In this document: one piece after another, positions 49,500-61,145 of the stretch
How positions within the stretch are numbered: the first letter of the stretch is position 1
Layout of the letters: every line of letters starts with the position of its first letter
Source: Chionoecetes opilio
Lineage: Eukaryota > Arthropoda > Malacostraca > Decapoda > Majidae
DNA: 64,000 bases
Assembly: GCA_016584305.1 (NCBI GenBank)
Contig: JACEEZ010007152.1
Coordinates: 67,501-131,500, forward strand
Direction of reading: 5' to 3'
Position numbers and translations under genes: made by a program
Notes under the pieces: model-generated
Databases searched by the model: none
Seen by the model: the letters and a program-made list of their open reading frames with translations, nothing else
Told to the model about the DNA's origin: nothing

Positions 49500-50500
49500 T
49501 TGAGGCTGTTGCTGTCACCCTTGCAGACCTCAAAGAGAACCTTGAGTATTGCGGCGGCACAGCCAAGGACGTGCACAACCATAGTCTCCAGGTCCTTGTC
49601 AAGCCACTGATACTGGCTGAGAGAGTGCGGCGTGGCGGAAGTGTCAGTGCTTCTGGTCGGGCTGAACTGATCCTCCGTGGCCGCGTCAGTCAGACATGCC
49701 AGGCCTGGATCAGTAGTGTCAGTCTCAAGTATTACCCTTGCATGGCATTGGTACTGACCATGGCAGGACCCTTGTGTACTATGATGGACAGTGAGTGTAT
49801 CCATATAGTGCATTGCTGTCCCTGGCTCAAATCAGTGTTGTGCTGGGGTGCCCGGTGATGTCAGTCCCCGGTGCCGGGCTCACTGCCGGAGCACTGACGC
49901 CTGCCTCGCTGCAGCCACCGCCGGGGCCAGTGTGCAAGACAGCCTCCGGGAACAAGCCCAGCACTCTTCATCTGTGATGTGATATAGCGGTAGCCTTAAT
50001 TCTTTTGTATTTTCCCCTCCCTCCTTTTTGTTGTGCATTCGTTAAAGGGATGCAGTCATTTAATTGTGGGGAGACGCACGTGTCTTCACCAGTGTTGATT
50101 TTTCCCACCCAGTAATTGAGCTCTGGACTCTTGAAGACTTTCCTCAGGCAAAGTAGACAGATAATTTGGATATTGTTAAACAATTCCTTCAACTATTGAA
50201 TAACAGTTTTGAGACAGAATCAGCATGTGTGATGAATGTCTGCTGCTTGGTTGGCAAAATGAGTCAAGACTTGTGCATTTTTGAGGGAAAAAACTATATT
50301 AAGGAATTTGCATATCAAGAGATGAGAAACTGTTGACAAAACTGTAATACCTCCCAGCCAAAGATTTAACTAGGAGTCTGTCCCACCACTGACCAGTAAT
50401 CAGTGTGTGTCTCCTCCTTGAAGGACGGATTTGAATCATCCACCGTGAGTGTGTTGGAGAAGAGGGTACATTTCCAGATGAACATCCAACTTCCTTGGGT
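49500..50500 (+). other. Probable INTS3 3' UTR and downstream sequence
   Basis: No conserved coding signal follows the stop codon. A short open frame at 49571-49858 has no recognisable product. I did not find a convincing AATAAA with a GT-rich element in the first kilobase, so the polyadenylation site is not placed. Confidence 0.35.
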
Positions 50501-51145
50501 GGACAAAGTTAGTTTTTTCTGGTGATTTTTGACGTGTTTTGAATTAATCTGCTAACCGTTTCTGTCGCAAATCACTTTTATTTTTTTTATCTTAGTGATT
50601 GGCAACAAAAATGACAAAAGAACAAATTGAACCTAACTGAACCTACACCTAACCTTGCCTATACCTAACCTTGCCTTTATCTAACCTAACCTTTACCTAT
50701 ACCTAACCTTGCCTATACCTATACCTAACCTTGCCTATACCTATACCTAACCTAACCTTTACCTAACCTTGTCTATACCTAACCTTGCCTATACCTATAC
50801 CTAACCTTGCCTATACCTAACCTTGCCTACACCTAACCTAACCTTGCCTATACCTAACCTTGCCTATACCTATACCTAACCTTGCCTATACCTAACCTAA
50901 CCTTTACCTAACCTAACCTTTACCTAACATAACCTTCCTATACCTAACCTTGCCTATACCTAACCTAACCTTTACCTAACATAACCTTTACCTATACCTA
51001 ACCTTGCCTATACCTAACCTAACCTTTACCTAAAATAATATATATATATATATATACATATTATTTGCGACAGAAACGGATAGCAGATTAATTCAAAACA
51101 CATTAAAACTCACCTGAAAAAAACAGTTTCGTCCACCAAAGTGAA
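50500..51145. repeat. Foldback with telomere-like CCTA repeat core
   Basis: Arms TTTGACGTGTTTTGAATTAA and TTAATTCAAAACACATTAAA (with TTTCTGTCGCAAATCAC and its complement) flank 50636-51034. That core is about 400 bp of ACCTATACCTAACCTTGCCT and AACCTAACC. The arms are the same as in the centre of the 29-30 kb foldback. Confidence 0.9.
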
Positions 51146-51471
51146 GTCTGTGTTCATCAGGAATAATACCGAGGAGAACCCTTTGTTCACTAATAGGACA
51201 CACTTCCATGAGTAGCGTTGAAACACATGTGTCTCCGAGGGCACTGCAGGAAGCCCTGACCTACCCGGGCCCTGTCACAGGCGCCTCCACGATCTGATGG
51301 GCTCAATTTTTAATCAAATATATTTTTAATCGATCATTGTAACATATTTTGCTGTGTATCAAGATGCAGTGGATTAAAAAAATTCATAGACTGAGTCAGG
51401 TCGTAACATTCAACAAAATTGTGCCGTTGTGAGCACTGTATGAATCGCCAGGTTGCTGTAGTCTTTTTTTA

Positions 51472-51812
51472 TTTATTAGGGTCAAAATGCAGTAAGGAAG
51501 CCACGCCCCCTGCCTCCCCTTCTATGCTACGGGGCAGCTGATTGGTGCATTCCTCGTATCATCACTACCAATCACAATATCTTCACTACTTAACAGCGCG
51601 TGACCACTGGACAGAGCAATCTTCACTACAAAGGGATTTTTTATTTTGTCACCCTCTAGTGGAGATTGCTCTGTCCAGTGGTCACGCGCTGTTAAGTAGT
51701 GAAGATATTGTGATTGGTAGTGATGATACGAGGAACGCACCAATCATCTGCCCCGTAGAATAGAAGGGGAGGCAGGGGGCGTGGCTTCCTTACTGCATTT
51801 TGACCATAATAA
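51472..51812. mobile_element. 340-bp palindromic MITE, copy 2
   Basis: Same palindrome as at 27571: TCAAAATGCAGTAAGGAAGC at the left, its complement at the right, about 95% identical by eye. Confidence 0.92.
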
Positions 51813-52720
51813 AAAAAATTGACTATAGGTGACCCTCAAACACTTTCTCTTCAAGGTTGCTCAAGAGTCAGGTAGGATCAGCATTCATATTGTAATGCTT
51901 TACCGTAACACAGAACAAGCCTACTACGTTACTACATTATTCTTATCTGAATAGTATCTGTAATTACGCCATCTGTTACACACAAAAAATGTTCATGAGG
52001 ATGGAATGAGGCCGTGTGAGCGTGAGAAGTAAGCAGAGGAAGCTAGAGGGCAATGTTGTTGTCTGTGTGGCGGGACAGTTCACCACTTCACCCACCCACC
52101 CAGGCAAGGCGTCTATGATTGCCCTGTAGCTTCCTCCTGGCTTATTTTAGGGATACAGGTTCGCGTGTCATGTATCGCCCAATGTTTTGAGATACACCCA
52201 AACCATTACATTCTGGAAACAATACCATAGTGCCATTGCAAAGTCCACCTGTCTGTTTTTTCTAAAGTACATCACAACAGGACGGATTTCTATCTTTACG
52301 AGCAATTTTAGGAAGCTTTTTCATGTTTTGTAATATAGAGAAGTGACAAAATCCCATATACCTTTTTATTTCTGAATAGATCATCCAAATCAATGTCACC
52401 CGTGGAAAATACATTATTTGAGGAAATGACTCACTGCTTGAACATAGAGAGCACAAATATTTATAAAGTATAGCTAACACAAGCATCCCAAAGTAATTTC
52501 ACGAATGAAAGTGCAAGAATTAGAATGACGAATGAAGACGTGTAGACAATGCCTTACTGCTGTCTGTTTATACAACAAACACTCTATTCTTTGTTAAGAT
52601 AGCCAAACTTCAACCAGTTTTAGATGTGCTAAAACAGATTTATATAAGATTATTAATAAAAAGTTTTAAAATAGTTTCTTAATTGTATGAAGTCTTTGAG
52701 GTGCAAGCGATCACCACCAC
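51813..52720. other. No feature recognised
   Basis: Unique-looking sequence without coding or repeat support. Confidence 0.4.
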
Positions 52721-52726
52721 CACTTG

Positions 52727-52939
52727 TTAGCACCTTCACGCCCAGATATTTCCTTGGCTATAAAAAAACGTCTGTTAGCCATAAAATTATGAAAAGTATC
52801 TAAATAAACCAAATTACCTATGTAGTGGACAAGGATACTAAACAGGTCATATCAATAAAATATAGCTTATAGTCACTAAAAATCATCTGATGGTAGCCAA
52901 ATTACAATGGAAATTACGTTCTGGGTCTCGAGGGGTTAA
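52727..52939 (+). mobile_element. TTAA-type MITE, copy 7
   Basis: The left TTAA has mutated to TTAG; the right end is GAGGGGTTAA. Confidence 0.88.
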
Positions 52940-53276
52940 TGCCTTGCGACCCCTTGTGGAACTCCTACAATGGATCTCACTTTCTACTGCCCCCATCTTA
53001 CTACTGCCCGTTCCAGTTCTTTTCCTCATTTGTCCTCCCTTTCCTGACCTCCCTGTCTTGCGGATATTTCCCGGAATCCCCCTCCTTCTCCCTGAATAGT
53101 TTAACCTCCCTCCAACAAATCCACATCCTTCCTCTGATCTAACCATTCTGCTGTACCATTCCGTTCTTTCCCCTTCCCTCACCGTTTCACTATTTCTCTA
53201 TAACCCTGACCTTTTTATGCTTTGCCATAGTGCCATATGACCTCTGATGTCTGGCACATTTCCATCTTTTTAAGCA
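52940..53276. other. No feature recognised
   Basis: C/T-rich stretch, with open frames in several phases and no family resemblance. Confidence 0.4.
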
Positions 53277-53489
53277 TTAACCCCTTCACGCCCAGATAAT
53301 TTCTTTCCTATAAAAAATTGTATGTACTCGAGCCATAAAATTACAAAAAGTAACTGAATATACGAAATTAGTTAGTGGACAAGGATACTAAACAGGTCAT
53401 AGCTATTAAATATTGCTTATAGTCACTAAAAATCATCTAATGGTACCCAAATTACAATGGAAATCACGTTCTGGGTCTCAAGGGGTTAA
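53277..53489 (+). mobile_element. TTAA-type MITE, copy 8
   Basis: TTAACCCCTTCACGCCCAGA to CTCAAGGGGTTAA. Confidence 0.92.
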
Positions 53490-53734
53490 ATTTAATCTTA
53501 CAATGGATGGCTGGATAACAAGACCTCCCTTAATACTGTATATTATATGCATCAGATAATCTCCCTTGATACTGTATACACCTAATACATTCATGCCACA
53601 TAACACTGCTCCCTTACAGAGTGTCTTGACTTGAACACAAAGAGTCACTACATATTTCACCACTCAAATACTTTCTTGAATTGTCTTCGTGTATTCCCTA
53701 TAGAGTAAGTCCATATCACCTGACTGCTCTATGC

Positions 53735-53944
53735 TTAACCCCTTCACGCCCAGATCTTTCCTTGGCTATATAAAATTGTCTGTTGTCGAGCCATACAATT
53801 ATGAAAAGTAACAATATACCAAATTAGCTAGTGGACAGGATACTAAACAGGTCATAGCTATAAAATATTGCTTATGTTCACTAAAAATGATCTAATTATG
53901 GTCAAATTACAATTGAAATTACGTTCTGGGTCTCAAGGGGTTAA
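53735..53944 (+). mobile_element. TTAA-type MITE, copy 9
   Basis: TTAACCCCTTCACGCCCAGA to CTCAAGGGGTTAA. It lies 245 bp from copy 8 in the same orientation. Confidence 0.92.
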
Positions 53945-54237
53945 GCTCCACTGTCTTCCCCCCATCTCATCCACCCTTCCACCCATTAATGCCTGTATCA
54001 TGGGAATGTAGCGGTCCATTGTTGTAGTAGTTAGCATGCTCCCACCATCTCATCCACCCTTCCACTGTCTTCCACTCCCACCATCATCCATCTTCCACTC
54101 ATTGATATTGCTATATATTGAATATATAATATTGCTATATATATAATCTATGAATATATACAATATATTATTGATATATATTGAATAAGAATAGACTGAT
54201 TGCACTTTGTGAGAATGACTGGATTAGGTGTAGCAAA

Positions 54238-55215
54238 TGTCTTGAAATGGTAGAGTGTCAGTAGGCAACCAAGGCATACAAAGCATACATACATAGAGGG
54301 AGACCAAGGCATACAAAGGCATACATACATAGAGGGAGACCAAGGCATACAAAGCATACATACATAGAGGGAGACCAAGGCATACAAGCATACATACTAG
54401 AGGGAGACCAAGGCCCATCACAAAACAGGCATACAAAGGCATACATACATAGAGGGAGACCAAGGCATACAAAGGCATACATACATAGAGGGAGACCAAG
54501 GCATACAAAGGCATACATACATAGAGGGAGACCAAGGCATACAAAGGCATACATACATAGAGGGAGACCAAGGCATACAAAGCATACATACATAGAGGGA
54601 GACCAAGGCATACATACATAGAGGGAGACCAAGGCATACATACATAGAGGGAGACCAAGGCATCATACAAGGAGACAAGGCATACATACATAGAGGGAGA
54701 CCAAGGCATCAACATCATACTAGAGGAGACAAAGCTACAAGGCATACATACATAGAGGGAGACCAAGGCATACAAAGGCATACATACATAGAGGGAGACC
54801 AAGGCATACAAAGCATACATACATAGAGGGAGACCAAGGCATACAAAGGCATACATACATAGAGGGAGACCAAGGCATACAAAGGCATACATACATAGAG
54901 GGAGACCAAGGCATACAAAGGCATACATACATAGAGGGAGACCAAGGCATACAAAGCATACATACATAGAGGGAGACCAAGGCATACAAAGGCATACATA
55001 CATAGAGGGAGACCAAGGCATACAAAGGCATACAAAGCATACATACATAGAGGGAGACCAAGGCATACAAAGGCATACATACATAGAGGGAGACCAAGGA
55101 ATACAAAGCATACATACATAGAGGGAGACCAAGGCATACAAAGGCATACAAAGCATACATACATAGAGGGAGACCAAGGCATACAAAGCATACATACATA
55201 GAGGGAGACCAAGGC
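54238..55215. repeat. 36-37 bp minisatellite
   Basis: About 26 units of AAGGCATACATACATAGAGG-GAGACC-AAGGCATACA, with alternating short insertions (AAAGGCATAC). Three internal units (54395-54420, 54660-54680, 54700-54735) are degenerate. The Cys/Leu/Met-rich minus-strand frames of up to 381 codons are artefacts. Confidence 0.96.
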
Positions 55216-55581
55216 CATACATGGAGTTAAGGGAGGAACTAGAAAACACACAAGTTACAATTAAGACTACAGTAAAAGGGTAAAAGTAAAGAGTAAACTT
55301 ATTAACTAAAGGGTAAAAGGGTAGAGTAAAGGGAATAAAGTTCTGAGGGAGAAACAAGAAAGCAGACAAGTTACAATAATAAACTATGTCATATAAGGAG
55401 CCGCCATTAGGTGACAGGCTGACCTATGTAATCATGGAAGGTGCCTTTTAAAATGATGTTTATGCTTGTGTTAACCAAAGAATGATGTCTGTAACCATTC
55501 TGTACCTGATGAACTAAACCTCATACTCCTTGCCACTTACTATCAGCATTCATGTATCTCAGCATCAGATTATATCATCTT

Positions 55582-55840
55582 TACCGTAGATAACATTATA
55601 GTCGCCAGTCACTCGCCACTGCACTAATGTCACCAGGCACAATATATTACGAATTTTAGCATCACTACAGATTTATGTGCCACTGAAGAGACATGCACAG
55701 TAGTGTATATTATGTACATCACACTACATGTCTTCAGTGGCACATAAAAGTCTGTAGTGATGCTAAAATTCGTAATATATTGTGCCTGGCGACATTAGTG
55801 CAGTGGCAAGTGACTGGCGACTATAGTGTTATCCACGGTA
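55582..55840. mobile_element. CCGTAGATAAC-family palindromic MITE, short copy
   Basis: 259 bp with TA flanks. TACCGTAGATAACATTATAG at the left, CTATAGTGTTATCCACGGTA at the right. The arms continue almost to the centre (ATGCACAGTAGTGTATAT). Confidence 0.92.
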
Positions 55841-56167
55841 GAATGTCTAGTCAATGCCTCAAGCACTGCTGTATCACCTGCATGAGCCCCAGTCTGCTCT
55901 CTCTACTCTGCTCCCTCTCCACACCCCGCCAGGCAAATATTGAAGGTCTTCTCCAGGTAAGCTAACATTTTTTTCATTTTTTTAAGTTCTGATGTCTGGC
56001 ATATCCAATTGCCTATTAGCATTTCAATCCACTAATCAGTCCTTTTCTAAGTCGCCTGACTATATTTTCACTATATTTTTATATGATTTGTGCCCCAGTC
56101 AACTATATAATCATTATATTATAGCTATATATATATATGTATAATTATATAATATAGCACGTACAAC

Positions 56168-56379
56168 TTAACCCCTTTACCCCCAGATCTTTCCTTTGCA
56201 ATAAAAGATTGTAGCTATGTTGTCGAGCCATAGAATTCAGAAAAGTCACTTAATATACCAAAACAGTTAGTGGACAAGGAAACAGGTCATATCTATAAAA
56301 TATTGCTTATATTCACTAAAAATCGTCTAATGGTACCCAAATTACAATGGAAATCACGTTCTGGGCCTCAAGGGGTTAA
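56168..56379 (+). mobile_element. TTAA-type MITE, copy 10
   Basis: TTAACCCCTTTACCCCCAGA to CTCAAGGGGTTAA. Its right terminus is the first unit of the minisatellite that follows. Confidence 0.92.
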
Positions 56380-57627
56380 TGGGAAAGCATATTAGATCGA
56401 GGGGTTAATGGGTAAGCATTTTAGATCGAGGGGTTAATGGGTGAGCATATTAGATCAAGGGGTTAATGGGTAAGCATATTAGATCAAGGGGTTAATGGGT
56501 AAGCATATTAGATCGAAGGGTTAATGGGAGCATATTAGATCAAGGGGTTAATGGGTAAGCATATTAGATCAAGGGGTTAATGGGAAAGCATATTAGATCG
56601 AAGGGTTAATGGGAGCATATTAGATCAAGGGGTTAATGGGTAAGCATATTAGATCAAGGGGTTAATGGGTAAGCATATTAGATCAAGGGGTTAATGGGTA
56701 AGCATATTAGATCAAGGGGTTAATGGGTAAGCATATTAGATCAAGGGGTTAATGGGTGAGCATATTAGATCGAGGGGTTAATGGGAGCATATTAGATCAG
56801 GGGTTAATGGGAGCATATTAGATCGAAGGGTTAATGGGAGCATATTAGATCAAGGGGTTAATGGGGAAGCATATTAGATCAAGGGGTTAATGGGGAAGCA
56901 TATTAGATCAAGGGGTTAATGGGTAAGCATAATAGATCAAGGGGTTAATGGGTAAGCATATTCGATCAAGGGGTTAATGGGGTAGCATATTAGATCGAGG
57001 GGTTAATGGGTAAGCATAATAGATCAAGGGGTTAATGGGTAAGCATATTAGATCAAGGGGTTAATGGGTAAGCATATTAGATCGAGGGGTTAATGGGTAA
57101 GCATAATAGATCAAGGGGTTAATGGGTAAGCATATTCGATCAAGGGGTTAATGGGTAAGCATATTAGATCGAGGGGTTAATGGGTAAGCATATTCGATCA
57201 AGGGGTTAATGGGTAAGCATAATAGATCAAGGGGTTAATGGGTAAGCATATTCGATCAAGGGGTTAATGGGTAAGCATATTAGATCGAGGGGTTAATGGG
57301 TAAGCATAATAGATCAAGGGGTTAATGGGTAAGCATATTCGATCAAGGGGTTAATGGGTAAGCATAATAGATCAAGGGGTTAATGGGTAAGCATATTCGA
57401 TCAAGGGGTTAATGGGGTAGCATATTAGATCGAGGGGTTAATGGGTAAGCATAATAGATCAAGGGGTTAATGGGTAAGCATATTCGATCAAGGGGTTAAT
57501 GGGTAAGCATATTAGATCGAGGGGTTAATGGGTAAGCATAATAGATCAAGGGGTTAATGGGTAAGCCTATTCGATCAAGGGGTTAATGGGGAAGCATATT
57601 CGATCAAGGGGTTAATGGGAAAGCTTA
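56371..57627. repeat. 28-29 bp minisatellite seeded by a MITE end
   Basis: About 43 units of AAGGGGTTAATGGGTAAGCA-TATTAGATC (variants ATAATAGATC, TATTCGATC, GAGGGG). AAGGGGTTAA is exactly the right end of the MITE. From about 56990 the units fall into a higher-order pattern alternating TATTAGATCG, ATAATAGATCA and TATTCGATCA. Confidence 0.95.
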
Positions 57628-57910
57628 GATCAGTCCCCCCTTCAGGACGGACAGTCTGTGCCTTCCAGTGACTCCCAACGCCAGTTTGTGCCACGGCGTG
57701 GTTACGCGCGTGGTGTGTGAAGTCGCGCGAGTAACTAACTTATTGTGAAACTTGTGCTCCGTCAGTGTTGCGTTACTTCCAGGGTGAAGGTTGAGCTGTG
57801 ACTGTAGAGGTCCCTATAGGAGGAGGTGAGGAGATCGTAGCTATCTTCACAGTGCGAGGACTTTACCGAGTCATTATTCATGGCAGTGAAGAAGCTGTAG
57901 GCAAGCGTTT
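57628..57910. other. No feature recognised
   Basis: GC-richer than its surroundings (GTGCCACGGCGTGG, GAAGTCGCGCGAG), but without a coding frame or motif I can name. Confidence 0.4.
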
Positions 57911-57985
57911 TAAAACCCCTTTGATCTTTCCTTTGCTATATAAAATCATCTGTTGTTAGCCATACAATTACGAAAAAGTAAGGTA
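57911..57985 (+). mobile_element. TTAA-type MITE, left-end fragment
   Basis: CCCTTTGATCTTTCCTTTGC and TGTTGTTAGCCATACAATTA only. Confidence 0.8.
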
Positions 57986-58224
57986 TTATTCTAGTGTTTG
58001 CCCATACTCCCCCTCTCCCACAAAACAAGCTTGGGGACCTGGGGGAATGCGGGATATTTGGCTGAGGTACAAAATATGCGTCGCAACCACATAGTTTTTG
58101 AGTTAGGTGTGTTGAAAAAATTCCCTAGGTCTAAGGAAAATTTATTGAATTTCTTCTGAGTTCAAAAACGTGTGAACCTGACGATCATCACAGAATGATG
58201 ACCGAAGTGTTGAGACCCCCCCAA

Positions 58225-58320
58225 CCCCCCGCTATGAGGTTAGGTTAGATTTGGTTAGGTTAGGTTAGATTTGGTAGGTTAGGTAATCGGTGGGTCAAGC
58301 CCCCCGCTAGGTTAGGTTAA
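58225..58320. repeat. TTAGG-type interstitial repeat
   Basis: AGGTTAGGTTAGATTTGGTT and GGTTAGGTTAGATTTGG, opposite strand to the CCTAA tracts. Confidence 0.8.
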
Positions 58321-58377
58321 TTTTGGGTAGGCAAATTTCTCTAGATTTAAGGAAATTACCCTAGATCTAGGGAATTC

Positions 58378-58560
58378 TACCGTAGATAACAGTGAAGTCG
58401 CCACCTGCAGTGAAGTCGCCAGGCGCCAAATATTACGAATTATAGCATCACTACTGATTTTTATGTGCCACTGAAGATGATACACAGTAGTTTATATCAT
58501 GACCTTATAATCTACCCTGTTTCAGCGTTGTTTTATGCTTTGTATCTGCAAGTATATACG
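58378..58560. mobile_element. CCGTAGATAAC-family element, one end
   Basis: TACCGTAGATAACAGTGAAG, CGCCACCTGCAGTGAAGTCG and GTATCTGCAAGTATA. It matches the right half of the 42-kb element in reverse and stops abruptly. Confidence 0.82.
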
Positions 58561-58587
58561 GCAGCCTTGTGTGGCTGTGTGGGTACC

Positions 58588-58832
58588 TGGAACTGTCGCC
58601 GATAGGAATTCTCGCTGCCGTCGTCGAGTGTTCCAATTCTTGATATCACAGGACCAATATATACATTTAATCAGGTTTTACCCGTGTTTCTGCATACAGG
58701 GATGAAATAGCAGCAATAGCTTGATCAGTTAGGTTAAGTTAGGTGCCAATGTCCAGTTAGGTAAACATTTCCATGTTGGCGAGAGTTCTAGGTTGGTGTT
58801 TCGGCGAGAATTCCCATCGACGACAGTTCCAT
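58588..58832. mobile_element. Decayed foldback
   Basis: TGGAACTGTCGCCGATAGGA-ATTCTCGC and the inverted GCGAGAATTCCCATCGACGA-CAGTTCC flank about 190 bp. Confidence 0.65.
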
Positions 58833-59048
58833 ACACCGCGTCATGTAACTATTTGTGTAGAGACAATCAAGATCAATAGAGACAATACACTTTCAACACT
58901 CCGCCCTGATAGCGCCACTCACGCGCCTTATCTGACCTTCATTCAAAGTTTCCTCCTGATAACGGAAGATAAAACATGATATGCCCAGATGTAGGGCAAA
59001 CCCCAGTTCCTTATGTAGCTTTTTTTTCTATGTGAATGATGAAACAAC

Positions 59049-59316
59049 TACCGTAGATAACGTACACTTAAGTCGCCAGTCACTTGCCACTGCACTAATG
59101 TCGCCAGGCACAATATATTACGAATTTTAGCATCACTACAGACTTGTATGTGCCACTGAAGACATGTAGTGTGATGTACATAATATAAACTACTGTGCAT
59201 GTCTCTTCAGTGCCACATATAGAAGTCTGTAGTGATGCTAAAATTCGTAATATATTGTGCCTGGCGACATTAGTGCAGTGGCAAGTGACTGGCGACTATA
59301 GTGTATATCTACGGTA
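59049..59316. mobile_element. CCGTAGATAAC-family palindromic MITE, short copy 2
   Basis: TACCGTAGATAACGTACACT at the left, GTGTATATCTACGGTA at the right. The arms nearly match those at 55582-55840. Confidence 0.92.
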
Positions 59317-59493
59317 AGCAGGACAGTTTTTCCTTCTTTGAGAACATGAGTGAAGCACAAGGAAAACTGGAGGTAAATTAAATAATAGTCTTAAAACCTT
59401 CACCATACAGAAGTGGACTGATATGATATGCCGAGATGTAGCTGGAAAACTGGGGATGAAATAATAGTTCACCATGCAGAAGTAGATCATTAC

Positions 59494-59838
59494 TTAACCC
59501 CTTGAGACCCAGAACGTAATTCCCATTGCAATTTAGCTATACTATTAGACGATTTTTAATGAATATAAGTAATATTTTAATAGCTATGACCTGTTTTGTA
59601 TCCTTGTCGACTATCTCATTTGGTATATTCAGTTACTTTTCGTAATTTTATGGCTCGACAACACAAAATATTTTTCATAGCAAAGGAAAGTAGCCAGATC
59701 TTTCCTTTGCTATTAAAAATTGTATGTTGTCGAGCCATAAAATTACGAAAAGTAACTGAATATACCAAATGAGTTAGTCGACAAGGTTACAAAACAGGTT
59801 ATAGCTATGAAATATTGCTTATAGCGTGAAGGGGTTAA
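59494..59838. mobile_element. Head-to-head dimer of the TTAA-type MITE
   Basis: One copy runs TTAACCCCTTGAGACCCAGA... to CATAGCAAAGGAAAG (59690). It is followed at once by an inverted copy from AGATCTTTCCTTTGC to GTGAAGGGGTTAA (59838). TTAA bounds the whole but not the junction. Confidence 0.9.
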
Positions 59839-61140
59839 GGTCTAGTTTAATCTGGCCTACGTTCCTTGACGCCCTCGAAGGGGTGACCACGACAGAGTAC
59901 CCATGCACCTGGCTACGCACCTCACTCACAATAAGGGGTCGTCCGCTCACACTTCTAGCGTCTACTCTGCTCCTATAGCTATCATAAAGGTAATGTGGTA
60001 ATCGTATGCCTATGATGTACGCCTAGAATATGCTATGATACAATAAACTTCAAATCACGCGACCCTAACCCAATTTTACAAAGGTTTCGCCAGTGTCCCC
60101 CCATCACCATGACACCTTGCGCTGGTTTAGCAGACGACATCAGGCAGCATTACATAGGTGTTATCGGATAAGATAAAGAAGATAGTTTATATTGTGTCCA
60201 GCGCCACACCTCATCCTGCCCTCGGTGGGGATAACAGGTTCTGCTAGCTGTTGTGACTCTATTAAGTACAAGTTCTTGCAAAACATTGTTAGCGGCGCAC
60301 GTTAAGGCAGATCGACGTTTGAGTGTCCTCGCTTCCACTCCCACCGACAACTTCGCGGCCAACTCCTCGCCCTGACCGTCACCACCATTGCCTGGCCACC
60401 CATCACGACGCCCCACCGTCATCCGCCTCGCCTGGGCCTTTCTCAGGAAGACTAATCAACCCTCGTGACGGTGATAGATACACAGGTGTAGCTACAACAG
60501 GGCGAATATCGTCATTCTCGACATTACTGCCCTTAAACAACAAGATCGACGCGTGCATCGGACAAGTAAAGGTAGGGTTTCCTACCTCACTTTGCAATGT
60601 GTGAAACAATGCACTTGCAATGTTTTTGCGCAATAATAGGGTTGTGTTACGTAACGCGGCACAAGATGGTCGGACATTCCATTCTCTAATAACGTCATTG
60701 ATAAAGATTATCATGCGTCTCCACTCTATGTATTTTTTTTTCTGGCTATTACAACACTGATTAGAGCATTCTATCACACAGGAGGGTGATGCTGGAACGA
60801 GTTAAATACCACTACCACTCATTCGTTAGGGCTACAATTGTAACTAGCTAATTGTCTCATAGTTTAACGTAACTGAGGTGGAGCCCCGACTTGACCTGCC
60901 CGGCAGTCAGTCCAGGGCAGGGTTACCGCACACACCCGCACCTGCACCTGTACCCTTCACCTGTATATATTAAACACTGTTGCACCATTGCTTCGTCTTA
61001 CTACAACATCAACCAGATGCCATTTTTTAACTGAACAAGGGAACTCCACCCGCGCCACATGTCACTTTGCTGTGACATCACCTCGCAGCATAGTGTGTCC
61101 CTCGCCACTTGTCTCTCTAGTGTGAAAGCCCGGTCTTAAT
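59839..61140. other. No gene seen
   Basis: Partly GC-rich. A 93-codon plus frame and a 124-codon minus frame (60323-60777) overlap and match nothing I know. At 60860-61020 a TATATATTAAACACTG preceded by C-rich sequence looks like a decayed LTR or promoter, without a paired copy. Confidence 0.35.
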
Positions 61141-61145
61141 TTAAG

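Noticed and set aside
47357..47611. Host gene encoding an HTH protein
   Set aside because: It lies between Tc1-like inverted repeats, loses frame after the HTH and has no introns or conserved continuation.
54224..55369. Minus-strand 381-codon frame resembling a membrane protein (LYVCM repeats)
   Set aside because: A product of the 36-37-bp satellite; hydrophobicity follows from the repeat and three frames are open.
55845..55962. Possible exon CLKHCCITCMSPSLLSLLCS... ending CTCCAG-GTAAGC
   Set aside because: The donor is good, but upstream is a MITE with no acceptor in phase, the peptide matches no family I know, and no partner exon is visible.
60323..60777. Overlapping 93-codon plus and 124-codon minus frames
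   Set aside because: No recognisable domain, both frames open in GC-rich sequence, no splice or start context.
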